Positions 6,255-17,962 are shown, counted from the stretch's first letter. The stretch: DNA of 64,000 bases from Trichococcus flocculiformis (GCF_900113645.1 NZ_FOQC01000001.1:1-64000); one strand, 5' to 3'. Numbers and translations: made by a program. The notes: generated by a model from the sequence alone, not told the origin.

Positions 6255-7082
6255 GTGAAGAAATCGGTTTTGACTTTCCGCAATGCCAAGCAGAAGAATG
6301 AGCGTTTGACGATGCTGACTGCCTACGACTATTCCACTGCCAAACTGATCGATGCTTCGGGCATCGACTCGGTACTGGTGGGGGATTCGTTGGGGATGGT
6401 GATGTTGGGCTATGAAGACACCTTATCGGTAACGATGGAGGATATGATCCACCACACCAATGCTGTCGCCAGAGGGGTAAAGGACGCCTTGGTCGTAAGC
6501 GATCTGCCGTTCATGTCTTATCAGACATCCGTCTATGATGCGGTCGTCAATGCCGGCAGGCTGATCAAGGAAGGCCGGGCACAGGCAGTCAAACTGGAAG
6601 GTGGTCTTGAAGTCTGTCCGCAGATCAAGGCAATCGTGGAAGCTTCCATACCAGTCATGGCGCATCTCGGTTTGACGCCGCAATCCGTCAATGCTTTCGG
6701 TGGATTCAAGGTCCAAGGCAAAGATGAGGAAGCGGCGCGTAGTCTGATCGAGCAGGCGAAGGCTGTCGAAGCGGCTGGCGCCTTTGCGGTGGTGCTGGAA
6801 TGCATCCCAGCCAAATTAGCTGAGTTGATCACAAAGAGCATTTCGATACCGACCATCGGCATAGGCGCGGGGAACGGATGCGACGGCCAGGTGTTGGTCT
6901 ATCAGGACATGCTGGGACTCTACTCCGATTTCACGCCGAAATTCGTCAAGCGTTATGCAGAAATAGGGCCGCAGATGGAGAACGCCATCGAAGACTATAT
7001 ATCTGAAGTGAAAAGCGGCGCGTTTCCGGCAGCGGAGCACACCTTTGCGTTGTCAGATGCGGTCATCGAAAAATTATATTAG
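6255..7082 (+). CDS. panB: 3-methyl-2-oxobutanoate hydroxymethyltransferase
   Basis: PanB transfers a hydroxymethyl group from 5,10-methylene-tetrahydrofolate to 2-oxoisovalerate to form ketopantoate, the first committed pantothenate step. The product has 275 residues, normal length, and is a TIM barrel. Signatures: [27 protein letters not shown] (metal/substrate Asp), [23 protein letters not shown], and [17 protein letters not shown] 6255 was chosen because GATGAGG precedes it by 6 bases and the protein then starts VKKSVLTFR, as in homologues. An ATG at 6243 and a GTG at 6210 are in frame but badly placed for ribosome binding or transcription start. It is first in the panBCD operon. Confidence 0.95.
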   Translation: MKKSVLTFRNAKQKNERLTMLTAYDYSTAKLIDASGIDSVLVGDSLGMVMLGYEDTLSVTMEDMIHHTNAVARGVKDALVVSDLPFMSYQTSVYDAVVNAGRLIKEGRAQAVKLEGGLEVCPQIKAIVEASIPVMAHLGLTPQSVNAFGGFKVQGKDEEAARSLIEQAKAVEAAGAFAVVLECIPAKLAELITKSISIPTIGIGAGNGCDGQVLVYQDMLGLYSDFTPKFVKRYAEIGPQMENAIEDYISEVKSGAFPAAEHTFALSDAVIEKLY

Positions 7083-7096
7083 AGGAGTAATCACGA

Positions 7097-7939
7097 ATGA
7101 AGATTGCAGCAACGGTTGAAGAAATCCGCAGTGCCGTGAAGGCCTGGAAAAAGGAAGGTTTGTCGGTTGGCTTTGTTCCGACGATGGGCTATCTCCATGA
7201 AGGCCATCAAAGCTTGATGCAGAAAGCCGTCAGCGAAAATGATCGGGTGGTCGTCAGTATTTTTGTGAATCCGATGCAGTTCGGTCCATCCGAAGATTTG
7301 GAAAGCTATCCAAGAGATCTGGAAAAGGATGCCTCTTTGTGCGAAGCCAGCGGAGTGGACCTGATTTTCCATCCCGAGCCGAAAGAAATGTACCATCCCG
7401 ATTTCAGCAGCTTTGTGGATATGCATGGTCTGACGGAGAGTCTATGCGGGAAAAGCAGACCGGCCCATTTCCGGGGCGTCTGCACAGTCGTGACAAAGCT
7501 ATTCAACATCGTGCAGCCGGACTGTGCCTATTTTGGACAGAAGGACGCCCAACAATTGGCGGTTATCCAGCAGATGGTCCGCGACCTGAATCTGGACGTC
7601 ACCGTCATCGGCTGCCCGATCATCCGGGAAGCGGATGGATTGGCTAAAAGTTCGCGCAACAGTTACCTGTCAGCAGATGAGCGTAAGGCCGCACTGGTGC
7701 TGAGCCAAGCGCTCGAAGTCGCCAAGCAGTTGCTTGCGAACGGAGAACAGAATGCTGCCAAAATCCGCAATGCGATTTCGGAAACGATCCAAGCCGAACC
7801 GATCGCGAAGATCGACTATGTGGAGTTGGTGGATGCGCGCACGCTGCAGCAAGTGGACACTGTCGAGCGACCTGTATTAGTGGCTTTGGCGGTATATATC
7901 GGAAAAACGCGTCTGATCGATAATTTTATCACGGAATAA
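7097..7939 (+). CDS. panC: Pantothenate synthetase (pantoate-beta-alanine ligase)
   Basis: PanC joins pantoate and beta-alanine using ATP, through a pantoyl-adenylate, to give pantothenate. The product has 280 residues, typical for the family. The nucleotidyltransferase motif MGYLHEGHQSL is at residues 30-40, VVVSIFVNPMQFGP binds pantoate and ATP, FGQKDAQQLAVI and the flexible loop GLAKSSRNSYLS (KMSKS-like) follow. GAGGAG precedes the ATG by about 8 bases, 14 bases after panB stops, and panD follows after 15 bases, so the three genes are one transcript. Confidence 0.96.
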   Translation: MKIAATVEEIRSAVKAWKKEGLSVGFVPTMGYLHEGHQSLMQKAVSENDRVVVSIFVNPMQFGPSEDLESYPRDLEKDASLCEASGVDLIFHPEPKEMYHPDFSSFVDMHGLTESLCGKSRPAHFRGVCTVVTKLFNIVQPDCAYFGQKDAQQLAVIQQMVRDLNLDVTVIGCPIIREADGLAKSSRNSYLSADERKAALVLSQALEVAKQLLANGEQNAAKIRNAISETIQAEPIAKIDYVELVDARTLQQVDTVERPVLVALAVYIGKTRLIDNFITE

Positions 7940-7954
7940 GTGGGGGGAAAAACA

Positions 7955-8341
7955 ATGCAACTCAATATGCTAAAAAGTAAAATACACCGCGCCGTTGTTG
8001 TCCAGGCGGAGCTTTCCTACGTGGGCAGCATCACTGTCGACAAGGATCTGCTTGACGCCGCAGGGCTGATCGAATATGAGAAGGTCCAAATCGTCGACAT
8101 CGACAACGGTGCCCGGTTCGAAACTTACGTCATCGCAGGCGAACGCGGCTCGGGCATGATCTGCTTGAACGGTGCCGCTGCCCGTTGCGTTCAGGTGTCC
8201 GACAAAATTATCATCATGGCTTACTGCATGATGGATGAACAGGAAGCGAAGGAACACAAACCGCTGGTGGTGTTTGTCGATGAGCAGAACGCCATCACAA
8301 CAGTCACACGCTATGAAGAGCATGGCAGACTCAGCATGTAG
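7955..8341 (+). CDS. panD: Aspartate 1-decarboxylase (pyruvoyl enzyme)
   Basis: PanD decarboxylates L-aspartate to beta-alanine, the second substrate of PanC. The 128-residue product starts [15 protein letters not shown]. Self-cleavage at Gly-Ser in YVGSITVD (about residues 24-25) would create the pyruvoyl group; [19 protein letters not shown] is the second family signature. I chose ATG 7955, with GGGGGGAAAAA just upstream, rather than the GTG at 7940 next to the panC stop. It is last in panBCD, followed by a strong terminator shared with the convergent gene. Confidence 0.95.
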   Translation: MQLNMLKSKIHRAVVVQAELSYVGSITVDKDLLDAAGLIEYEKVQIVDIDNGARFETYVIAGERGSGMICLNGAAARCVQVSDKIIIMAYCMMDEQEAKEHKPLVVFVDEQNAITTVTRYEEHGRLSM

Positions 8342-8365
8342 GCTTGTCTATATAGGAACAAAAAG

Positions 8366-8414
8366 AAGCGCAACCGCATCCGGCCAATCAGCCCTGATGC
8401 GGTTGCGCTTTTCC
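8366..8414. terminator. Bidirectional terminator between panD and the dehydrogenase gene
   Basis: AAGCGCAACCGCATC (8366-8380) and GATGCGGTTGCGCTT (8396-8410) form a perfect 15-bp stem, with T-runs on both strands. It separates two convergent units. Confidence 0.88.
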
Positions 8415-9373
8415 TATCTCACGGATTGCAGCGTAAATTGAATATCTTTGATGGAGAGTTGCAGTTTTTCGTATTCCTCATCATCCAGCGGCAAAGGGAT
8501 CTGTTTCTCCAAGCCGTTCCTGCCGATGATGCAAGGCATGCTGAAGGCCGCTTCGCCGTGGCAGTTGTATAAGCCATTGACAGTTGCGGTCACAGGGAAG
8601 ATGCTTTTCTCGTCTAGCATGACAGCGCGGGCCAAGGCCGCTGCGACTTCCCCGATGCCTGAATTGGTCCAGCCTTTCCAGTTGAAGACATCAGATGCCG
8701 TGTGGACCACTTCTTGGCTGACGAATTCCTGGTCCAATGGTATCGCGGGCATTAATAAAGCATCGCTTTGGGAAAGGGTGAGCGCACCCACAGTCGTGCT
8801 GCTGAAAGCCGGGAAGGCGGTACTGCCGTGTTCGCCCATGATGTATCCGCTGACGTTCTTTGGATCGACCTGATAGTGGGCAGCAACAATCTGACGGTAG
8901 CGGAAAGTATCCAAAGTCGTTCCGGTGCCGAAAATCTTGCCTTTCGGATAGTTGAACTCATTTTCGGCGATGTAGGTGATTGTATCGACCGGATTCGTTA
9001 TCAGGATGATGATGGCATCTTTTGTGTACCGGGTGATGCCTGTCATGATTTTGCGTATTTCAATGGCATTCTCTTTGCCCATCAACGCTCTTGGCGGCAT
9101 ATCTTCACCCGGGCGCGGCTTCTCACTGACGCCCGCGGAAATGATGATGATGTCGGCATCGGCGCAATCCGCGTAATCGCCGGCGTATATTTTACTGTTT
9201 GTCCGGTAGCTGGCGGCCAACGCATGGCGGTGGTCAAGAGCCTCGCCTCTTGCCGTGTCCTTGTTGCTGTCGATCAGGATGATATCGGAAAATAAGTTGA
9301 GGTGACTGCAGTCGGTCAATACCTGGGAACCGACATGGCCGACCCCGATGATGGCTAATTTTGTCTGGATCAT
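8414..9373 (-). CDS. L-lactate / L-2-hydroxyacid dehydrogenase family protein
   Basis: An NAD-dependent enzyme of the lactate/malate dehydrogenase superfamily, 319 residues. The Rossmann motif GVGHVG is near residue 11, followed by the cofactor Asp in ILIDSN, NPVDTITY, GTGTTLDTFRYR (substrate-binding Arg) and GEHGSTAFPAFS (catalytic His). The mobile loop reads AGVSEKPRPGEDMPPR: where lactate dehydrogenases have 'NQ.PGETR', this one has 'SE.PRPGEDM', with an insertion and no clear loop Arg. The substrate may therefore be a bulkier 2-oxo acid, as for hydroxyisocaproate dehydrogenases; this is inference. Its ATG lies 3 bases after the stop of the HAD gene, with AAAGGAA inside that gene's end, so the two are co-transcribed. 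Confidence 0.8.
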   Translation of the reverse strand: MIQTKLAIIGVGHVGSQVLTDCSHLNLFSDIILIDSNKDTARGEALDHRHALAASYRTNSKIYAGDYADCADADIIIISAGVSEKPRPGEDMPPRALMGKENAIEIRKIMTGITRYTKDAIIILITNPVDTITYIAENEFNYPKGKIFGTGTTLDTFRYRQIVAAHYQVDPKNVSGYIMGEHGSTAFPAFSSTTVGALTLSQSDALLMPAIPLDQEFVSQEVVHTASDVFNWKGWTNSGIGEVAAALARAVMLDEKSIFPVTATVNGLYNCHGEAAFSMPCIIGRNGLEKQIPLPLDDEEYEKLQLSIKDIQFTLQSVR

Positions 9374-9376
9374 AGG

Positions 9377-10090
9377 TCACATTTCCTTTCGTTTTGAGAT
9401 GTTGTCATTTATGGCTTGGTGCATTTCCGCAACAGAATAGAAGGTTGGCTCCAGCACCATTTTTTCATCCTCCTGCTTGCGGCGATGGTTGTACCACAAG
9501 GTAGTCCAACCGGCAGCCTGACCGCCGATGATATCCGTTTCATACGTATCCCCGATGAAAAGCAGCTCGCCGGGAGTTGCGTTCAAAGACTCCTGAACAT
9601 GCGCGAAGGCTTCGGCATAGGGTTTTGGGCAACCGATATTTTCGGAAATGAAGATGCGTGCTGGCGGCACCCATCGCTCCAGATTCAAGGCGTTGAATTT
9701 TTTCATCTGGTGTTTTTCAGGACCGTTTGTGAAGACGGCAATTGGTATATTTCTATTTTCCAGTTCATTCAAAAGCCGCTCGATACCGGGACTCAACACA
9801 ATCTCCCCTTGCCTTTTTTGATAGGATTTCTGGAAGTGCATCGCTTCTTCGGCGGTGAGCGGAAGACCCAAGTCGGCGAATGTATGCTGTGTGCGCATGA
9901 TGTGTGACTCGGCTAGCGTCAGCTCCCCGCTGGAGAATAGGTCGAAGGCGTTGTCACAATGCTCGCGGAAAAGAGCGAAGCTGGCTTCGTTACTGTAGTT
10001 GTTCCTAAAGCTGTAATCTGCCAATGTTTGGAAGAACGGCCTTGATGTGTCGTATAGGGTATCATCCAAATCGAATAGAATAGTAAACAT
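9377..10090 (-). CDS. HAD-superfamily phosphatase (YjjG-like)
   Basis: A haloacid dehalogenase-type hydrolase, 237 residues. Motif I is DLDDTLYDT at residues 7-15 (two catalytic Asp), motif II VFTNGPEKHQ, motif III the Lys in GCPKPYAEAF, motif IV IGDTYETDIIGG. A helical cap sits between motifs I and II (about 16-90). This arrangement resembles pyrimidine-nucleotide phosphatases of the YjjG type, but the substrate cannot be read from sequence. GGGAGG precedes ATG by 11 bases and TATACT (complement of 10126-10131) could be the -10. It is the first gene of a two-gene minus-strand operon. Confidence 0.85.
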   Translation of the reverse strand: MFTILFDLDDTLYDTSRPFFQTLADYSFRNNYSNEASFALFREHCDNAFDLFSSGELTLAESHIMRTQHTFADLGLPLTAEEAMHFQKSYQKRQGEIVLSPGIERLLNELENRNIPIAVFTNGPEKHQMKKFNALNLERWVPPARIFISENIGCPKPYAEAFAHVQESLNATPGELLFIGDTYETDIIGGQAAGWTTLWYNHRRKQEDEKMVLEPTFYSVAEMHQAINDNISKRKEM

Positions 10091-10170
10091 TATTGAAACA
10101 GTTCCTCCCTTTTGTTATTAAAGTCAGTATAGCATCCAAAATCGGTATTTAAAATGAAATAAAACAAGGA

Positions 10171-10216
10171 CAGCCAGTGCGTGAAGGGTACTGGCTGGCT
10201 TAGCAAAGCTCTTTTT
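10171..10216 (+). other. Hairpin pair in the divergent intergenic region
   Basis: CAGCCAGT (10171-10178) pairs with ACTGGCTG (10190-10197); a second small hairpin GCTT-AGCA-AAGC (10198-10209) and then TCTTTTT follow. It looks terminator-like but lies between divergently transcribed genes, just upstream of the transporter promoter. It may block read-through into that promoter. Confidence 0.4.
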
Positions 10217-10217
10217 G

Positions 10218-10246
10218 TTGCAAATTAAAATTACGTACAGTATAAT
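10218..10246 (+). promoter_or_regulatory. Promoter of the amino-acid transporter operon
   Basis: TTGCAA (10218-10223), exactly 17 bases, TATAAT (10241-10246). Transcription from here gives a leader of about 365 nt before the first gene. CATACAATAATG-type direct repeats lie just downstream (10249-10281). Confidence 0.7.
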
Positions 10247-10252
10247 AGCATA

Positions 10253-10619
10253 CAATAATGTCATACGATCATACAATAATGGAAGAGGCTGCGGACATCA
10301 AGAGTAAAATGCCCATTTGAAAGGGGTGTTCGCCGAAATACAGCATTGGCTGTGTTGGGGTCAGGATTAAGAATCCTGGCACTGTCAGAACGATTTGCCC
10401 AAAATCGTTTGTGGAGTACTTTCGGTATTGCGGGCAGAAGGAAGCTGGATTATAGGGCCTTTTGCTTTATAGTCTATTTTTTTGCACAAAAACGGACTGA
10501 ATTATCGTTGTTATGACGCTCTATGGGTAGAAAGGTGGACAAAAACGTAGTTGGACAAGAGGGTTGTTTAATTTTTTTGAGCATGTAAATAGGACTATAA
10601 ACATTAGGAGGAACTAGAG
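10253..10619 (+). promoter_or_regulatory. Long structured leader with three tandem hairpins and a terminator
   Basis: The untranslated leader contains three consecutive perfect or near-perfect hairpins: AATACAGC-ATTG-GCTGTGTT (10337-10356), CAGGATT-AAG-AATCCTG (10362-10378) and AACGATTT-GCCCA-AAATCGTT (10389-10409). Then comes an intrinsic terminator (10448-10483), more than 130 bases before the gene. This is the layout of an attenuation or riboswitch leader. It does not match a T-box (no AGGGUGGNACCGCG motif) or any amino-acid riboswitch I can recall. The ligand or factor is unknown. Confidence 0.5.
10448..10483 (+). terminator. Leader terminator upstream of the transporter operon
   Basis: GATTATAGGG (10448-10457) pairs over 10 bases, three of them G.T, with CTTTATAGTC (10465-10474) around loop CCTTTTG. 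TATTTTTTT follows. It lies between the promoter and the first gene, so it must be bypassed for expression from that promoter. Confidence 0.55.
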
Positions 10620-11474
10620 ATGAAAGTAAAAACATGGAAAACAACAATGGCGGCTTTGATGGGTTTGTTTATTTTAGCGGGTTGCGGTAACGGAACTACT
10701 GAGGATTCATCGGCAGCAGATGGTTCGGCTGAATCGGATGCATTCGTAGTCGGAATGGAAGCGGGATATCCGCCTTTTAACTGGACACAAAATGATGACA
10801 GCAATGGCGCAGTGAAAATTGATGGCGCTGACGGTTACGCAAATGGCTATGATGTTCAGATGGCCCAAAAAGTGGCGGACGGCTTAGGCAAGGAATTGGT
10901 CATCGTCAAAACAGAATGGGATGGTCTGGTTCCGGCATTGGTTTCATCTAAAATCGATGCAATCGTTGCAGGTATGTCTCCGACAGATGAACGCAAAGAA
11001 GCAATCGATTTCTCGGATTCCTACTATACAACTGAATTGGTAATGGTCGTAAAATCTGATGGGGCTTATGCAAATGCAACAACTTTGGCTGACTTCGCTG
11101 ATGCAAAAGTCACTGCACAGTTGAACACGTTACACTATGGCGTCATCGATCAGATTGAAGGCGTGCAAAAGCAACCGGCAATGGATAGTTTCACATCTAT
11201 GCGCGTCGCATTGGAGTCAGGCACAATCGATGCTTATGTCTCGGAACGCCCGGAAGCAATCAGCGCTTCAGCAGCCAATTCAGCTTTTAAAATGATCGAA
11301 TTGGATCAAGCGGATACGTTTGAATTATCCGTGGCTGATTCAGAGATCGCAATCGGCTTGATCAAAGAAAGCGAATTGAAAGATCAGATCAACGAGATTC
11401 TGAGCGGTATCACCGAAGAAGAACGAATCCAAATGATGGAAGAAGCAATCAAAAACCAACCATCAGCTGAATAA
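10620..11474 (+). CDS. Amino-acid ABC transporter, substrate-binding lipoprotein
   Basis: An extracytoplasmic solute-binding protein of family 3 (polar amino acids), 284 residues. A lipoprotein signal (basic MKVKTWKTT, hydrophobic MAALMGLFIL, lipobox LAGC at 19-22) predicts lipid attachment at Cys22. An acidic Ser-rich linker precedes the binding domain, with family landmarks 'VGMEAGYPPFNW', 'GYDVQMAQKVADGLG', 'TEWDGLVPALVSSKIDAIVAGMS' and 'DFSDSYY'. Substrate is not deducible; arginine/histidine/lysine or glutamine/cystine are typical. AGGAGG lies about 9 bases before ATG. The permease and ATPase genes follow, completing a single importer. Confidence 0.93.
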   Translation: MKVKTWKTTMAALMGLFILAGCGNGTTEDSSAADGSAESDAFVVGMEAGYPPFNWTQNDDSNGAVKIDGADGYANGYDVQMAQKVADGLGKELVIVKTEWDGLVPALVSSKIDAIVAGMSPTDERKEAIDFSDSYYTTELVMVVKSDGAYANATTLADFADAKVTAQLNTLHYGVIDQIEGVQKQPAMDSFTSMRVALESGTIDAYVSERPEAISASAANSAFKMIELDQADTFELSVADSEIAIGLIKESELKDQINEILSGITEEERIQMMEEAIKNQPSAE

Positions 11475-11512
11475 TTCTGGTGGATGGGACATCAAAAAGG
11501 GGCATAAATTAA

Positions 11513-12298
11513 ATGGAGTTTAGTTGGGTTATCCGCATCATCGAAGAAAACTGGAGACAGTTTTTATCAGGTGCGTGGACAACATTATATATAGCTTTAA
11601 TCGGGACCATCATTGGGTTGGGAATCGGTCTTATGATTGGTGTCATCCGTACGATTCCGGTTGCTGAATCGGGATGGAAAAAACATGTGTACAATATGGT
11701 GAATTTTTTGCTGTCATGCTACATCGAAATTTTCCGTGGTACGCCGATGATCGTTCAAGCAATGGTCATCTATTATGGCGCGGCTCTGGCGTTTGATATT
11801 GACATGAACCGTATCTTCGCAGCGTTGCTTATCGTATCGGTCAATACAGGTGCTTACATGTCGGAGATTGTCCGCGGTGGAATCATTTCCATCGACAAAG
11901 GGCAATTCGAAGCAGCCCAAGCAATTGGGATGAACCACCTGCAAACGATGCGCAATGTCGTCATGCCTCAGGTCATCCGGAATATCTTGCCGGCGACAGG
12001 GAACGAATTCGTCATCAATATCAAGGATACGTCCGTGTTGAACGTCATCTCCGTTTCGGAATTGTTCTTTACGACCAAATCGATTTCCGGAAATAATTTC
12101 CGTTATTTCGAATCATTCTTCGTGGCTTCACTCATTTACTTCGTCATGACCTTCACGGTGACACGCATTCTGCGTGCCATCGAAAGAAAAATGCAAGGCC
12201 CTGATAATTATCAGATGATGGGTGCGGGTCAAGACCAATTGACTACACCAGAATTAATGGCTCGCAAAAAACAAGCAGAAAGAGACAGAGCAAATTAA
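11513..12298 (+). CDS. Amino-acid ABC transporter permease (HisM/GlnP type)
   Basis: The membrane subunit, 261 residues. About five hydrophobic segments are visible, beginning [23 protein letters not shown]. The family signature for coupling to the ATPase is '[24 protein letters not shown]' followed by '[24 protein letters not shown]', the EAA loop. The cytoplasmic tail (about 220-261) is hydrophilic. It lies 38 bases after the binding-protein gene and 22 before the ATPase gene in one operon. A homodimer of this subunit would form the channel, because only one permease gene is present. Confidence 0.94.
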   Translation: MEFSWVIRIIEENWRQFLSGAWTTLYIALIGTIIGLGIGLMIGVIRTIPVAESGWKKHVYNMVNFLLSCYIEIFRGTPMIVQAMVIYYGAALAFDIDMNRIFAALLIVSVNTGAYMSEIVRGGIISIDKGQFEAAQAIGMNHLQTMRNVVMPQVIRNILPATGNEFVINIKDTSVLNVISVSELFFTTKSISGNNFRYFESFFVASLIYFVMTFTVTRILRAIERKMQGPDNYQMMGAGQDQLTTPELMARKKQAERDRAN

Positions 12299-12320
12299 TT
12301 GCCACGGGAGGAATCATTTG

Positions 12321-13058
12321 ATGGAAAAAGTAATCGACGTACAGCATCTGAAGAAGAACTTCGGTCAGCATGAAGTGCTGAAGGACATCGATTTCAGTGT
12401 GAATAAAGGGGAAGTTGTTTGTATCATCGGTTCATCAGGGTCCGGTAAATCGACGCTATTGCGCTGCATCAATCTACTTGAAAAACCGACAGCGGGAGAA
12501 ATCATCTACAACGGCGAGAACGTTTTGGACTCGAAGCATGATATCTTCAAGTACCGCAGTAAATTAGGGATGGTATTTCAGCAATTCAATTTGTTCAACA
12601 ATTTGGATGTGCTGCATAATTGTACTGTAGGACCTGTGAAGATTCTGAAAAAGTCCCAACAGGAAGCCGAAAAAATCGCCATGGGTTATCTGGAGCAGGT
12701 CGGAATGGGTAAATTCATCAATGCCAAACCGGAGCAGCTGTCAGGCGGCCAAAAACAACGCGTTGCCATCGCCCGCGCGTTGACGATGGAGCCGGATGCG
12801 CTATTGTTCGATGAGCCGACATCGGCTTTGGATCCGGAGATGGTGGGCGAAGTATTGAAAGTCATGAAGGATCTTGCCAACAGCGGCTTGACGATGATCG
12901 TCGTGACGCATGAAATGGAGTTTGCGAGAGAAGTTTCCGATCGCGTCATCTTCATGGATCAAGGCGTCATTCTGGAGCAGGGAGCCCCTGAAGAAATCTT
13001 CTATCATCCAAAAGAGGATCGGACGAAGCAATTCCTGGAGAGATATCTTACAAAATGA
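12321..13058 (+). CDS. Amino-acid ABC transporter ATP-binding protein (GlnQ type)
   Basis: The 245-residue ATPase that powers the importer. Walker [10 protein letters not shown] at about residues 35-43, Q-loop [15 protein letters not shown], signature [15 protein letters not shown], Walker [15 protein letters not shown], and switch His in VVTHEMEFA are all present, so it should be active. I chose ATG 12321: GGGAGG (12306-12311) lies 9 bases upstream. An in-frame TTG precedes it directly. It is the last gene of the operon, followed by a strong terminator shared with def. Confidence 0.95.
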   Translation: MEKVIDVQHLKKNFGQHEVLKDIDFSVNKGEVVCIIGSSGSGKSTLLRCINLLEKPTAGEIIYNGENVLDSKHDIFKYRSKLGMVFQQFNLFNNLDVLHNCTVGPVKILKKSQQEAEKIAMGYLEQVGMGKFINAKPEQLSGGQKQRVAIARALTMEPDALLFDEPTSALDPEMVGEVLKVMKDLANSGLTMIVVTHEMEFAREVSDRVIFMDQGVILEQGAPEEIFYHPKEDRTKQFLERYLTK

Positions 13059-13107
13059 AAAAAAGAAGAACGGTTCTGCACTAAATGCAGGTCCGTTCTT
13101 CTTTTTT
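13059..13107. terminator. Bidirectional terminator between the ABC operon and def
   Basis: AAAAAAGAAGAACGG (13059-13073) pairs perfectly with CCGTTCTTCTTTTTT (13093-13107), with an internal TGCA/TGCA extension. T-runs occur on both strands. Confidence 0.88.
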
Positions 13108-13119
13108 ATTCATTTCTTC

Positions 13120-13680
13120 CTATTCGATGATGATGACATCGTCTGCAGCTGCAAAGGGTGCCTGTTCATTGATGTGATCGTAGAACATAACGCCGTTAAG
13201 ATGATCGATTTCGTGCTGGACAACAATGGCTGTGTATCCTTTGTAGCGCGCTTTGTGGGTCACACCTTCGGCATCCTGATAGGATACCGTAATGCGGCTG
13301 TGTCTGACGACAAATCCCGGAACTTCGCGGTCCACTGAAAGGCAACCTTCTCCGCCCTTAAGGCAGGCGCTTTCGATGGAGTGGCTGATGATTTTAGGGT
13401 TGAACATCACTTTAGCCAATTCAGGAGGATCATCTTCATATTCCCCTGGTATCAGCAGCGCAATGATGCGTTTGGATACGTCGATTTGCGGCGCCGCCAA
13501 ACCGACTCCTGCGCGCAAGTTGAGTTGCTCGGCGATTTTTTCGTCCTGACTGTTCGAAAGGAACTCCATCATTTCTGCGGCGACTTTCCGATCCTCCGCA
13601 GATAAAGGGAAAGCGACCAAGTCGGCTGACTTCCGCAATGTAGGATGACCTTCACGGATGATGTTATCCATAGTGATCAT
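13120..13680 (-). CDS. def: Peptide deformylase
   Basis: Removes the N-formyl group from nascent proteins; an iron/zinc metalloenzyme. The product has 186 residues. All three motifs are intact: GVGLAAPQ (motif 1), EGCLS (motif 2, metal Cys) and QHEIDHLNG (motif 3, two metal His and the catalytic Glu). The long insertion around [14 protein letters not shown] and the length fit Gram-positive type 2 deformylases. I start at ATG 13680 ([16 protein letters not shown]), with AAAAGGAGG ending 9 bases upstream. The longer frame to 13749 lacks a ribosome site. Confidence 0.95.
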   Translation of the reverse strand: MITMDNIIREGHPTLRKSADLVAFPLSAEDRKVAAEMMEFLSNSQDEKIAEQLNLRAGVGLAAPQIDVSKRIIALLIPGEYEDDPPELAKVMFNPKIISHSIESACLKGGEGCLSVDREVPGFVVRHSRITVSYQDAEGVTHKARYKGYTAIVVQHEIDHLNGVMFYDHINEQAPFAAADDVIIIE

Positions 13681-13798
13681 GCATGCATTCCTCCTTTTAC
13701 TGGTTTTTATATTGAAATGATTGGACTTGCAAACTGCAAAACACTTCACGTTACATAGTACACGTTTCGAAAAAAAAAAGCTAGACTCATCTTTTCTC

Positions 13799-13827
13799 TT
13801 GTAATATAGAATGGGTATGTGTAAAAT
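13799..13827 (+). promoter_or_regulatory. Promoter of gdhA
   Basis: TTGTAA (13799-13804), 17 bases, TAAAAT (13822-13827). The roughly 70-nt leader contains a small ACAC-AATG-GTGT hairpin followed by GAGG and seven T (about 13845-13871), a possible but weak attenuator. Confidence 0.5.
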
Positions 13828-13861
13828 AGAAAAATGAAAAAATGATTACACAATGGTGTGA

Positions 13862-15247
<1,386 letters not shown>

Positions 15248-15270
15248 TAAAGCGCAGTACAAATTCAAAT

Positions 15271-15308
15271 AAAAAAGGTCATTTCTTAAAATTGAAATGG
15301 CCTTTTTT
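15271..15308 (+). terminator. Terminator of gdhA
   Basis: AAAAAAGGTCATTTC (15271-15285) pairs with GAAATGGCCTTTTTT (15294-15308), with one G.T pair. A T6 run ends it. Confidence 0.85.
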
Positions 15309-15667
15309 CTGTTCATGAGATGAATGAGGAGTTATTTTAATCAAATTTTCATAGTGATGAGATTGTGATTTCATGAATGAATGGAACAACTGGATATGAT
15401 CCGAGAAAAGATAAAAAATCAACTGTGAAAAACGGAAGAAAATCGATATTTAAAAAGAGGTAGTTGTAACGAATGGACTGTTATACTTTTGAAAGCCCAT
15501 GCCATCAATGCTTGCTGTTTTGTGTAACAACAGTTTTGTTTTGGTTATAATACAGAATCTTTGTATCTGATTGCGACAATCTGTAAACATACATAATAAT
15601 GATGTTTCAATATAAAACAAAATAGCGTGATTTTATCCTCGTTAAAAAATGAACAATAAAGAATTGC

Positions 15668-15679
15668 TAAACGCTTACA
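15668..15679 (-). promoter_or_regulatory. Catabolite-responsive element (cre) upstream of pdhA
   Basis: TAAACGCTTACA, whose complement TGTAAGCGTTTA fits the CcpA operator consensus TGWAARCGYTWNCW over the visible core. It lies about 55 bases upstream of the proposed -35, so CcpA could act there as activator or repressor. Function is inferred from the match only. Confidence 0.6.
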
Positions 15680-15732
15680 ATTAAGCAGTGGTGGATTTTC
15701 TGTGCACAAAAAATGAAAACTGTCCTTTTACC

Positions 15733-15761
15733 TTGCATATATCTCGGATGCGTGGTAAATT
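15733..15761 (+). promoter_or_regulatory. Promoter of the pyruvate dehydrogenase operon
   Basis: TTGCAT (15733-15738), 17 bases, TAAATT (15756-15761), about 95 bases upstream of the pdhA start. Confidence 0.5.
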
Positions 15762-15808
15762 ATTCATGTAACAACTGTGAATTGATACAGTTGAAATCAT
15801 CTGTATAA

Positions 15809-16969
<1,161 letters not shown>

Positions 16970-16971
16970 TC

Positions 16972-17949
16972 ATGGCACAATTAACTATGATCCAAGCCAT
17001 CACTGATGCGCTTGCAATTGAACTTGAAAACGATCCAAACGTTCTGATCTTCGGAGAAGACGTTGGTAAAAACGGCGGTGTATTCCGTGCGACACAAGGA
17101 CTTCAAGAGAAATTCGGCGAAGATCGCGTGTTTGATACTCCTTTAGCTGAATCCGGTATCGGTGGTTTGGCATTCGGTCTGGCCTTAGAAGGTTTCCGTC
17201 CTGTCGCGGAAATTCAATTCTTCGGTTTTGTATTTGAAGTAATGGATACAGTTGTAGCGCAAGCTGCACGTACACGTTACCGCATGGCGGGCACGCGTAA
17301 TCTGCCTATCGTTTTCCGCTCTCCTTTCGGTGGCGGAGTGCACACACCTGAATTGCACTCGGATAACTTGGAAGGCTTGATGGCCCAATCACCAGGTTTG
17401 AAAGTGGTTATCCCTTCGAACCCATACGATGCAAAAGGTTTGTTGATTTCAGCTATCCGTGACAACGATCCCGTTGTCTTCTTGGAGCACATGAAATTGT
17501 ACCGTTCATTCCGTGATGAAGTTCCTGAAGAAGCGTACACGGTTCCTATCGGCAAAGCTGCCATCACAAAAGAAGGATCTGACGTGTCTGTTATCACTTA
17601 CGGCGCAATGGTCCGCGAAGCTATCAAAGCTGCAGAAACACTTGAAAAAGAAGGCATTTCGGTTGAAGTAATCGATTTGCGGACGGTTGCTCCACTTGAT
17701 ATCGAAACGATCATTGCCTCAGTTGAAAAAACAGGCCGTGTCGTAGTTGTCCAAGAAGCGCAGCGTCAAGCTGGTGTAGGCGCAATGGTCATGTCCGAAA
17801 TTTCTGAACGTGCAGTGTTATCGTTAGAAGCTCCTATCGGACGTGTAGCTGCTCCAGATACTGTCTTCCCGTTCGGCCAAGCAGAAAACATTTGGTTACC
17901 GAATGCTACTGATATCGAGAATAAAGTAAGAGAAACTTATCATTTCTAA
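16972..17949 (+). CDS. pdhB: Pyruvate dehydrogenase E1 component, beta subunit
   Basis: The second E1 subunit, 325 residues, starting 2 bases after pdhA stops. Landmarks: [17 protein letters not shown] (thiamine-diphosphate Glu region), [45 protein letters not shown] and the C-terminal transketolase domain with [16 protein letters not shown]. It forms the alpha2beta2 E1 with PdhA. Confidence 0.96.
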   Translation: MAQLTMIQAITDALAIELENDPNVLIFGEDVGKNGGVFRATQGLQEKFGEDRVFDTPLAESGIGGLAFGLALEGFRPVAEIQFFGFVFEVMDTVVAQAARTRYRMAGTRNLPIVFRSPFGGGVHTPELHSDNLEGLMAQSPGLKVVIPSNPYDAKGLLISAIRDNDPVVFLEHMKLYRSFRDEVPEEAYTVPIGKAAITKEGSDVSVITYGAMVREAIKAAETLEKEGISVEVIDLRTVAPLDIETIIASVEKTGRVVVVQEAQRQAGVGAMVMSEISERAVLSLEAPIGRVAAPDTVFPFGQAENIWLPNATDIENKVRETYHF

Positions 17950-17962
17950 GAGCTGAAAGCTT

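Noticed and set aside
7639-7647. Altered PanC GLAKSSRN loop (Lys in place of Met)
   Set aside because: This variant is, to my recollection, normal in Gram-positive PanC and not a sign of inactivity.
10253-10619. T-box or known amino-acid riboswitch
   Set aside because: No T-box AGGGUGGNACCGCG motif, no lysine or glycine riboswitch core recognised; kept as an unknown leader.
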